From: JAAYFT01 sp036562765
GTDB lineage: Bacteria > Bacillota > Clostridia > Tissierellales > Tissierellaceae
NCBI GenBank assembly: GCA_036562765.1
Contig: DATCJO010000123.1
Location: 1 to 64,000, forward strand
Reading direction: 5' to 3'
Length of the DNA stretch: 64,000 nucleotides
The notes under the pieces were generated by a model. It was not told the DNA's origin, searched no databases, and saw nothing but the letters and a program-made list of their open reading frames with translations. Shown here one piece after another: positions 55,567-62,672 of this stretch. Each line of letters starts with the position of its first letter. The first letter of the stretch is position 1. Position numbers and translations under genes: made by a program.

Positions 55567-56553
55567 TTACATATCAATGCCATATTCTTTCATCTTATTA
55601 TATAATGTCTGCCTTCTAATGCCAAGAATATCTGCTGCTTTACTTTTATTTCCACGGACATCCATCAAAGTATATATAATAAGTAATTTTTCATATTCCT
55701 TAAATGTTATTTCAGTTCTGTTCCTCAGTTCAGGATAAGTATTATTCATCTTTATTTCAGCTGGTATATGGTCTATTGTCAGTATCTCATCATTTTTTTT
55801 GGCTAAGATTACTGAACGTTCAATGACATTTTTAAGTTCCCGTACATTTCCCTTCCATGGATAATTAAGAAGAATATGCACAGTCTCCAAATCAATCTTT
55901 TCTAAGTTTTTATTGTAGTATGTGGAAAATTCTTTTAAGAAGGCATTGGATAAAGCAATAATATCCTCTTTCCTCTCCCTTAATGGAGGAATTTCAATTT
56001 TTATTACATTTATCCTATAATAAAGGTCTTCTCTAAAATTGCCCTTCTTAGTTTCTTCCCACAAATCCTTATTAGTAGCTACAATAACTCTTGCATCTAA
56101 GTTTATGTTTTCAGTAGAGCCTACTCTTTCAAATTGCCTTTCCTGCAACACTCTCAAGAACTTAATCTGCATATTTAAAGGCAATTCTCCTATTTCATCT
56201 ATAAATATTGTACCACCTTGTCCCTGCTCAAATTTCCCTATCTTTCTATAGCTTGCACCTGTAAACGCTCCCTTTTCATGGCCAAATAATTCACTTTCAA
56301 TTAAGTTTTCTGGTATTGCAGCACAATTTATTACCACAAACCTCTTATTTCTTCTATGGCTCTTTTTATGGATAAGTTTCGCTATTACCTCTTTACCAAC
56401 ACCTGTTTCTCCTGTAATTAATACTGTTGCATCTGTTTTAGCAATGTTTTCCACCATTGAAACTATTGATTTCATTTTTTCACTGCTGTATATTACACCT
56501 TCATCATCGTGATACTCAAAAATATTAACCGGACTTTCACTAGTTTTCCCCAT
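55567..56553 (-). CDS. Sigma-54-dependent activator without a sensor domain (PspF-type)
   Basis: This 328-residue bacterial enhancer-binding protein begins almost directly with the AAA+ domain. It has Walker A GETGVGKEVIA (about residues 46–56), the sigma-54 contact loop GAFTGA (about 94–99), Walker B IFIDEIGELP, and an arginine-finger region. A Fis-type helix-turn-helix ends the protein (NKSKAADILGIRRQTLYNKM). Only about 28 residues precede the AAA+ domain, so there is no receiver, GAF or PAS input module. It should drive the sigma-54 promoter at 58494. Control must come from a partner protein, from expression level or from the short N-terminus. Confidence 0.9.
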   Translation of the reverse strand: MGKTSESPVNIFEYHDDEGVIYSSEKMKSIVSMVENIAKTDATVLITGETGVGKEVIAKLIHKKSHRRNKRFVVINCAAIPENLIESELFGHEKGAFTGASYRKIGKFEQGQGGTIFIDEIGELPLNMQIKFLRVLQERQFERVGSTENINLDARVIVATNKDLWEETKKGNFREDLYYRINVIKIEIPPLRERKEDIIALSNAFLKEFSTYYNKNLEKIDLETVHILLNYPWKGNVRELKNVIERSVILAKKNDEILTIDHIPAEIKMNNTYPELRNRTEITFKEYEKLLIIYTLMDVRGNKSKAADILGIRRQTLYNKMKEYGIDM

Positions 56554-56580
56554 AAAAATCCCCTTTTCAGAAAACAGTAA

Positions 56581-58197
56581 TTAATTTAATTTTATAATCT
56601 CACCAGGAAGTTTGCCTGTGTGAGCACCATCTTCTACCACTACTTCACCATTTACAATAACAAATTTTATTCCTTCTGGATATTGATGTGGATTGTCAAA
56701 TGTCGCCTTGTCTATAACTGTGTTTTTATCAAATATTGTTATATCAGCTTTATACCCAACATCTATTAACCCTCTATCTTTTAAATTCATCTTCATAGCA
56801 GGTAGCAGTGTCATTTTATGAATTGCATCTTCCAATGCCAACACCCTTTTTTCCCTTACATACCTTCCAAGTATCCTTGGGAAAGCACCATAATATCTAG
56901 GATGAACTTTTACATTTTCATAATCTCCATAAGGTGCTACTGCTAATCCATCAGTACAAAATATCGCCATAGGCTGTTTCATTACTTCAATTAAATCTGT
57001 CTCTAACATAGCGAAGAAAATTACCTTTATAACTCCATCTTCATCAATTAAAAGCCTTATTGCTGCTTCTTGAGGAGTTAAGTTCATATCTTCTGCTATA
57101 TCTTCAATATTCATTCCTTCATATTTTTTATATTTTTCATTTTTCAATGAGACAATTCTAATCATATTCCAAGAAGAACCAAGCATTGGATTCCCCCAAT
57201 TACTATTTGGGTCCACCATTTCAGAAATTACTTTTTTCCTTATAATATCGTCCTTTAAATGTTTTACCATGTTTTCTGGACTAAACTCCCTTATCCAGGT
57301 AGGCAATACATCAGCTAAAACACTTTCATAAGCTGTATATGGATATACATCATAATGTATATCCAATCCTTCATTTTTGGCCTTATTAATCACTTCAATA
57401 GCTTCGTTTACTTTTCCCCAATTTTGAGGATGGGCAGCCTTAAGGTGAGATATTTGCAATTTTACTCCGGACCTTCTAGTTATTTCTAATACTTCATTTA
57501 TGGATTCCAACAGGTAATTACCTTCTTCTCTCATATGTACTGAGAGCAATCCATCATATTTTTTAACTACTTTTGACATTTCTGCCAATTCATCTATGGT
57601 TGCAAGGGAATCTGGGCTGTTATCTAACCCTAGTGATAATCCATAGGCTCCATCAGACATTTCTTTTTCAAGCAGCCATTTCATCTTGTCCATTTCATAA
57701 TCTGTAGGAATCCTTTTGTCAAATCCCATGACAGCAACTCTGATACTACCATATCCAACCAGTGCAGCTACATTTACAGAAATTCCCCTTTTTCTTAGTA
57801 TATTAATAAACTCCATATTGCTGTCCCAAATCCAGTAATTTGGCTCATTTTTGTTTTGAACATAAGAGCTGGTATATTGCTTTAAATCCTTTAATCGTTC
57901 TCTATTTACAGGACCTAAAGTTCGACCTCCTTGTCCAACTAATTCAGTTGTTATGCCTTGGCGAATTTTACTTTCAGCCCTTGGATTATTATAAAGTGAA
58001 AAATCAGAATGTGAATCTATATCAATAAAACCCGGACTCACGACATAGCCTTTGGCATCAATAACTTTAAGTGCTTCGGTTTCTATATTAGGGCGGATTT
58101 CCATTATATAGCCATCTTTAATACCAATATCCGCAAAGTAGGAACATTTACCAGAACCATCGATGATTTCTCCATTTTTAATAACTAAATCATACAT
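56581..58197 (-). CDS. N-acyl-D-amino-acid deacylase (amidohydrolase family)
   Basis: This 538-residue metal-dependent amidohydrolase has the D-aminoacylase signatures: SPGFIDIDSHSDFSL (HxD ligand pair, about residues 57–65), LVGQGG, MREEGNYLLES (about 222), LQISHLKAAHP (about 250) and FCTDGLA near residue 418. It releases D-amino acids from N-acyl forms such as N-acetyl-D-glutamate. AAAGGAG precedes the ATG. It is the first gene of a leftward unit with the activator and is divergent from the transporter. Confidence 0.85.
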   Translation of the reverse strand: MYDLVIKNGEIIDGSGKCSYFADIGIKDGYIMEIRPNIETEALKVIDAKGYVVSPGFIDIDSHSDFSLYNNPRAESKIRQGITTELVGQGGRTLGPVNRERLKDLKQYTSSYVQNKNEPNYWIWDSNMEFINILRKRGISVNVAALVGYGSIRVAVMGFDKRIPTDYEMDKMKWLLEKEMSDGAYGLSLGLDNSPDSLATIDELAEMSKVVKKYDGLLSVHMREEGNYLLESINEVLEITRRSGVKLQISHLKAAHPQNWGKVNEAIEVINKAKNEGLDIHYDVYPYTAYESVLADVLPTWIREFSPENMVKHLKDDIIRKKVISEMVDPNSNWGNPMLGSSWNMIRIVSLKNEKYKKYEGMNIEDIAEDMNLTPQEAAIRLLIDEDGVIKVIFFAMLETDLIEVMKQPMAIFCTDGLAVAPYGDYENVKVHPRYYGAFPRILGRYVREKRVLALEDAIHKMTLLPAMKMNLKDRGLIDVGYKADITIFDKNTVIDKATFDNPHQYPEGIKFVIVNGEVVVEDGAHTGKLPGEIIKLN

Positions 58198-58239
58198 AGC
58201 TCTTCTCCTTTCTGGTAATTATTCAAAATTGTTATAGTT

Positions 58240-58268
58240 ATTTTATCACACTGTTTGAATAGCTTCAA
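58240..58268 (-). promoter_or_regulatory. Sigma-A-type promoter of the deacylase–activator unit
   Basis: On the minus strand, TTGAAG (58263–58268) and TAAAAT (58240–58245) are separated by 17 bases. Transcription would start near 58233, 35 bases before the deacylase start. Confidence 0.65.
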
Positions 58269-58297
58269 TTTATAGAAAATTTGTTTTATAAGAAAGC

Positions 58298-58374
58298 GTA
58301 AAATTATTTAACACTTTTTACTTCTTATTTGTTTAATAATGTAAATTTTTTTTACACATTGAATACACTTTACA
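58298..58374. promoter_or_regulatory. Candidate enhancer (UAS) sites for the sigma-54 activator
   Basis: The stretch carries repeated GTAAA half-sites. One is a perfect palindrome, TGTAAA–N5–TTTACA (58340–58356). A second pair is GTAAAA (58298–58303) with TTTTAC (58316–58321). A third TTTACA is at 58369–58374. They lie about 120–210 bases upstream of the sigma-54 promoter, the usual distance for a Fis-type activator acting by DNA looping. Binding by the 55567 protein is inference. Confidence 0.45.
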
Positions 58375-58493
58375 TATAAACTAATTTGTTAATTCATATA
58401 CAAGAATTTTCTTATTATTTTTATAATTTAAATTCCCTATTTCTATGGCATTTTGATAAAATAAAAATATTAAAATTTTTATTTTTGAAAATA

Positions 58494-58509
58494 TGGCATA
58501 TTATTTGCA
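58494..58509 (+). promoter_or_regulatory. Sigma-54 (−24/−12) promoter of the transporter–dipeptidase operon
   Basis: TGGCATATTATTTGCA has GG (58495–58496) and GC (58507–58508) separated by exactly ten bases, and matches the TGGCAY–N–TTGCW consensus at all key positions. Transcription would begin near 58520, leaving a leader of about 125 nt before the 58647 start. Confidence 0.85.
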
Positions 58510-58552
58510 TCATAATAATTAATAAAAAATAAATAGATTTTTAAATTTTTCC

Positions 58553-58561
58553 AGGAGGTGA
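58553..58561 (+). other. Start-less extended Shine-Dalgarno sequence in the sigma-54 leader
   Basis: AGGAGGTGA matches the 16S 3' end over nine bases about 33 nt after the inferred transcription start, but no ATG follows at a workable distance. A TTG at 58562 is only three bases away and would encode a 20-residue peptide. It may be a ribosome-binding mRNA stabiliser (STAB-SD-like) or a leader peptide site. Confidence 0.4.
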
Positions 58562-58646
58562 TTGGGAACATATATTTACAACAGATTTAAAATATTCCTA
58601 ATCTTAATCATTAATTCCAGATAAACTAATATAAAGGGGGATTATG

Positions 58647-60065
58647 ATGACAGAGAAAAGTAAAATAGTTAATAAGGCTGTAAGATTTCCTCATACTTAT
58701 GTATTAATATTTTGTATCGTAATTATTTCTGCATTATTAACTTATATAATACCTGCTGGTGAATACGCTAGAGTTCAAGATCCTAATACAGGAAGAACAG
58801 TAGTAGATCCAAATTCCTTCACAATAGTTGAAAGAAATCCTGTAAATTTATTTGATGTTTTATCTGCTGTTCCTAGAGGAATGATTGATGCTGCACAAAT
58901 AACATTCTTCATTTTTATAGTAGCTGGGTCATTCCAAATAATAACTTCTACAGGTGCCATAGAAGCAGGAATATACAAAGTAGCATATAAATTAAAAGGA
59001 AATGAACAGCTATTAATCCCAATATTCATGTTCTTATTCTCATTGACTGGAGCATTTTTAGGATTTGCTGAAGAAAACATAGTATTTATTCCTATAGCAA
59101 TAACATTAGCTAGAGCTTTAGGTTATGACGCTATTGTTGGAATGTCATTAGTAAGTCTAGGCGGTGCAGTAGGATTTAATGCTGGAATAATGAATCCATT
59201 TACTGTAGGTGTAGCACAAGGTATAGCTGAATTACCACTATTCTCAGGTATAGGGTTAAGAATTATAGTTTGGATTGTATTCTTAATTGTGTCAATTTTA
59301 TATGTAATGAGATACGCTAAGAAAATTAAAGATAAACCAGAATTGAGTATAATTGCTGAAGTAGAATTAGAAGAAAGGAAAAACAACAACTTTGAAGTTA
59401 TTGAAGATAGAAAATTATCAACTGCACATATATTAGTATTCTTAGTTTTAGCAGCTGGATTAGCAACAATTGTATTTGGAGTTTACAAATACGAATGGTA
59501 TATCAATGAAATTGCTGGTATTTTCTTGGGAATGGGTATTGTTTGTGGATTCATTGGTAAAATGGGTCCAAACAAAATGGCTCAAGAATTCGTAAACGGA
59601 GCTAGGGGTATTGTATTTGGAGCTTTAGTATGCGGTATAGCAAGAACAATCCTTGTAGTACTAAAAGATGGGCTAATCCTAGATTCAATCATTTACTACT
59701 TATCAAGCTTAATAAAAGGATTACCTACAACAATAGCTGCTGTAGGAATGTTCCTAATTCAAAGCTTAATTAACTTTGCTATACCATCCGGAAGTGGTCA
59801 AGCAGCAACAACTATGCCTATCATGGTTCCTTTAGCAGATATATTAGGATTAACTAGACAAACTGCAGTACTTGCTTTCCACTTTGGCGATGGTTTCTCA
59901 AATACATTTACTCCAACAGCATCTACACTTATGGCTTCACTTTCAATAGCTAAAATACCTTATGATAAGTGGATTAAATATTACGGAAAATTATTCTTCA
60001 TCTGGACCGGAATGGGAGCTGTATTCATGGTTATAGCAGTATTAATCAACTATGGACCATTCTAA
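58647..60065 (+). CDS. YfcC-family membrane carrier (peptide/amino-acid or dicarboxylate type)
   Basis: This protein of about 472 residues has twelve predicted membrane helices and the family markers: an N-terminal PHTYVLIFCIVI segment, ITSTGAIEAGIYK, GGAVGFNAGIMNPFTVGVAQ and, near the C-terminus, IPSGSGQAATTMPIMVPLAD. YfcC-like proteins belong to the short-chain dicarboxylate/AbgT-like ion-coupled transporter group. Their substrates are mostly unassigned. The ATG at 58647 has better spacing to GGGGG than the ATG three bases earlier. With the dipeptidase 29 bases downstream, a dipeptide or N-acyl-amino-acid substrate is likely. Confidence 0.88.
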   Translation: MTEKSKIVNKAVRFPHTYVLIFCIVIISALLTYIIPAGEYARVQDPNTGRTVVDPNSFTIVERNPVNLFDVLSAVPRGMIDAAQITFFIFIVAGSFQIITSTGAIEAGIYKVAYKLKGNEQLLIPIFMFLFSLTGAFLGFAEENIVFIPIAITLARALGYDAIVGMSLVSLGGAVGFNAGIMNPFTVGVAQGIAELPLFSGIGLRIIVWIVFLIVSILYVMRYAKKIKDKPELSIIAEVELEERKNNNFEVIEDRKLSTAHILVFLVLAAGLATIVFGVYKYEWYINEIAGIFLGMGIVCGFIGKMGPNKMAQEFVNGARGIVFGALVCGIARTILVVLKDGLILDSIIYYLSSLIKGLPTTIAAVGMFLIQSLINFAIPSGSGQAATTMPIMVPLADILGLTRQTAVLAFHFGDGFSNTFTPTASTLMASLSIAKIPYDKWIKYYGKLFFIWTGMGAVFMVIAVLINYGPF

Positions 60066-60094
60066 TCACATTGATAAGCAAATAGAGGTGTACT

Positions 60095-61081
60095 ATGAAT
60101 CTTAACGTAATATTAAATGACATCATTATAATTGATGGGCATGCGGACATCCCAGAAGATGTATATTTAAGAGAGATAAGAGGAGAAGAAAACCCATTCC
60201 ACAAGCATTATCAACAGTTGAAAAATGCAGGCTTAAATATAGTATTTACAAGCATCTTTACAAAAGGCTCTAAAGAAAACTGCCTAATTCAAGGTCTCCT
60301 AGAAGTTGAAAGAATGTTAAAAATTGCTGAAGAATATGAAGATATCGTAATCATAAGAAACAAAAAAGATTTAGACTATGTATTGGAAAGCAAAAAATTA
60401 GGTTTTGTACTATCCTTGGAAGGTTTTGAACCACTTTACGGACACTTAGAACTATTAGACATGTACTATAGATTAGGAGTAAGGGCAGCTATGTTAACCT
60501 GGAACAAAGAAAATCCATTTGCCCATGGAAGCGAAGTAGCAAATGGCGGTCTTACTGAACTAGGTTTCAAAGCAATAGAACGCATGAATGAATTAGGAAT
60601 AATCGTAGACGTATCCCATTTAAATGATGATGGATTTTGGGATATAATCAAAGCAAACAAAAAACTTACTGTTGCTTCCCATTCAAATGCAAGAGCATTA
60701 TTTAACCATCCTAGAAATTTAACTGATGACCAAATAAAAGCTATAGCAAAAAGCGGAGGAATTATAGGAATAAACTCCTACTTCTCCAAAGTTGATGAAA
60801 TAGATCCAGGAAAAGTTAGGACTTCAGATGATAACACCGAAACAATACATGATGTTATAAAACATATTGAATATATTGTAGACTTAGTTGGATATGATCA
60901 TGTGGCATTTGGATTTGACTTTAACATGTATTTAGGAGACTTTGGAGTAAAAGGGCTAGAAGATGCTGAAAAAATACCAGATGTAATAAAACTACTACTT
61001 GAACGAGGTCATTCTGTAGAAAATGTTAAAAAGATTGCAGGAGAAAACTGGATAAGAATACTTAGAGAAACATTAAAATAA
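60095..61081 (+). CDS. Membrane-dipeptidase-type zinc peptidase (M19)
   Basis: This 328-residue M19 peptidase has the dinuclear zinc ligands IDGHADIPED (about residues 12–21), the bridging glutamate in LSLEGFEPLYG (about 110), VDVSHLND (about 175) and VASHSNARAL (about 196), and FGFDFN near the C-terminus. The family cleaves dipeptides, often with a D-residue at the C-terminal position. It has no signal peptide, so it acts in the cytosol on imported substrates. AGAGGTG precedes the ATG. It is cotranscribed with the carrier from the sigma-54 promoter. Confidence 0.9.
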   Translation: MNLNVILNDIIIIDGHADIPEDVYLREIRGEENPFHKHYQQLKNAGLNIVFTSIFTKGSKENCLIQGLLEVERMLKIAEEYEDIVIIRNKKDLDYVLESKKLGFVLSLEGFEPLYGHLELLDMYYRLGVRAAMLTWNKENPFAHGSEVANGGLTELGFKAIERMNELGIIVDVSHLNDDGFWDIIKANKKLTVASHSNARALFNHPRNLTDDQIKAIAKSGGIIGINSYFSKVDEIDPGKVRTSDDNTETIHDVIKHIEYIVDLVGYDHVAFGFDFNMYLGDFGVKGLEDAEKIPDVIKLLLERGHSVENVKKIAGENWIRILRETLK

Positions 61082-61112
61082 AGTCATAGGACAATGTCCT
61101 ATGACTTTATTT
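61078..61112. terminator. Bidirectional terminator between the dipeptidase and racemase genes
   Basis: ATAAAGTCATAGGAC and GTCCTATGACTTTAT arms form a long stem flanked by T-runs on both strands, between convergent stops. Confidence 0.88.
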
Positions 61113-61814
61113 TTACTTGCTAGCATATTCAACTACAGCTTTAGCCAATACATCCATAGGGTCAATCAATGGTACTGAAATGTGATGAGGCTTTAATACT
61201 AAAATTATTTCAGTACATCCACTAATTACTACTTCTGCTCCGTTTTCAATTAACTCTTCGCTGGCTTTTTTTAGCAAACTCAAAGGTTTTTCACCTAAAT
61301 CTCCATTTTTTATGCCTTCCTTACCATATATTGCTTCCATAACGCAATTTGCTTGTATTTCATCACAAGGATAGATTATATTAAAATCTCCTAAATACTT
61401 CTTGTATATCCCTGATTTAACGGAACCTGTAGTTGCCAATACACCTACATTCTTCACATTTGGATAATTTGCTTTAATATATTTATTTACTTCTACAAGG
61501 GCATTTAATATTGGATATGATAATTCCTTTTGTACATCTTCTATAAAATAGTGAGCTGTTATACAAGGGATACATGCAACTTCTACTCCTAATTTTTCCA
61601 GAGCTTTTCCTGTTTCTATCAACGCATCTAATGGACTTTCTCCTAATCCCAAAATAGCTTTAGTTCTATCAGGAATTTTTGGATTGCTGTATATTATTAC
61701 TTTAAAATGGTCTTGTTCCGTTTCTATCTTTGTTGCATCTATTATTTTTGAATACAAGTCTATTGTGGCCTTTGGCCCCATACCGCCAATAATTCCAATT
61801 ATTTTATCATTCAT
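61113..61814 (-). CDS. Aspartate/glutamate racemase family protein
   Basis: The ATG at 61814 follows GGAGGTAAT and gives about 233 residues. The two catalytic-cysteine motifs are present: IPCITAHYF (about residue 83) and ISGCTEI (about 195). N-terminal GIIGGMGPKATIDLY is typical of PLP-independent aspartate racemases. It interconverts L- and D-aspartate or related amino acids. Its position next to the deacylase–dipeptidase unit fits conversion of released D-amino acids to the L form for fermentation. Confidence 0.88.
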   Translation of the reverse strand: MNDKIIGIIGGMGPKATIDLYSKIIDATKIETEQDHFKVIIYSNPKIPDRTKAILGLGESPLDALIETGKALEKLGVEVACIPCITAHYFIEDVQKELSYPILNALVEVNKYIKANYPNVKNVGVLATTGSVKSGIYKKYLGDFNIIYPCDEIQANCVMEAIYGKEGIKNGDLGEKPLSLLKKASEELIENGAEVVISGCTEIILVLKPHHISVPLIDPMDVLAKAVVEYASK

Positions 61815-61902
61815 AAATATTACCTCCAAGCTAACATTGAACCAATTTGTATTATGAGTTTAATTATACTCTTTTAACTTCATATCTACAATATTTTATA
61901 AA

Positions 61903-61941
61903 CTAATAACTCATAAGACTATAAGCCTTATGAGTTATTAG
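61903..61941 (-). terminator. Terminator of the selB–regulator unit
   Basis: Fifteen-base perfect arms (61903–61917 and 61927–61941) with a nine-base loop lie nine bases after the regulator stop. The downstream T content is modest. Confidence 0.7.
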
Positions 61942-61949
61942 GGAAATTC

Positions 61950-62645
61950 TTATGAATTAGAATTATTAAAATAATAGCCTACTCCCCATTTAGTCATTAT
62001 ATACTTATGGTCTGATGAGTCCTTTTCAATCTTTTCCCTAATTCGCCTTATATGAACATCTACAGTCCTTAAATCACCGTAATAAGCATATCCCCAAACT
62101 AACTCCAAAAGTTCTTCCCTTCTAAAAACCTTTCCTGGATTTGAAACAAGTACATAAAACAAATCAAATTCCTTTCCAGTAAGATTTACATTCCTTCCTT
62201 TAACAGTTACCTTTCTTCCAACAGTATTTATTACAAAATCATTTATTTTGATTATTTGACTGCTTGTATTTACGGATTTATAATTTTCTCTCCTTAAGAT
62301 AGCTTTTATTTTTGCCTTGAATACCAATATGTTAAAGGGCTTGATGACATAGTCATCTGCCCCTTGTTCTAATGCTAGTATAATATCAATGTCTTCCCCA
62401 TTTTCCATCATTACAACAATGGGCACATTGGAGATTTCCCTAATCGATTTGCACAAATTTAGACTATTCGAATTAGATGGATCTTCACCTAATAGAATGA
62501 TATTATATTTACCTTTTTCTATTTTTTCTAGTATCTCTTTCTCATTAGTCAGCGTATCTACAACAAATCCATCTTGCTCTAAACTGTATTTTAATCCCTT
62601 CACGAAAGTTTCATCACTATCAACTATTAATACTTTTGCCTCCAT
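61950..62645 (-). CDS. OmpR-type response regulator with a degenerate receiver
   Basis: This 231-residue protein has an N-terminal receiver fold and a C-terminal winged helix (VDVHIRRIREKIEKD). Aligned with standard regulators, the phosphorylation-site position 53 is glycine (NIILLGEDPS, where DLILLDIMLP is usual), and the switch threonine at about 80 is methionine. The acidic pocket keeps D9 and D11, and lysine 102 (IKPF) is intact. No histidine kinase gene is nearby. It starts 27 bases after the selB stop on the same strand, so it is probably cotranscribed. It is best viewed as a phosphorylation-independent regulator. Confidence 0.85.
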   Translation of the reverse strand: MEAKVLIVDSDETFVKGLKYSLEQDGFVVDTLTNEKEILEKIEKGKYNIILLGEDPSNSNSLNLCKSIREISNVPIVVMMENGEDIDIILALEQGADDYVIKPFNILVFKAKIKAILRRENYKSVNTSSQIIKINDFVINTVGRKVTVKGRNVNLTGKEFDLFYVLVSNPGKVFRREELLELVWGYAYYGDLRTVDVHIRRIREKIEKDSSDHKYIMTKWGVGYYFNNSNS

Positions 62646-62672
62646 CTGTCCACCTCAATATTAAACAAGTAA

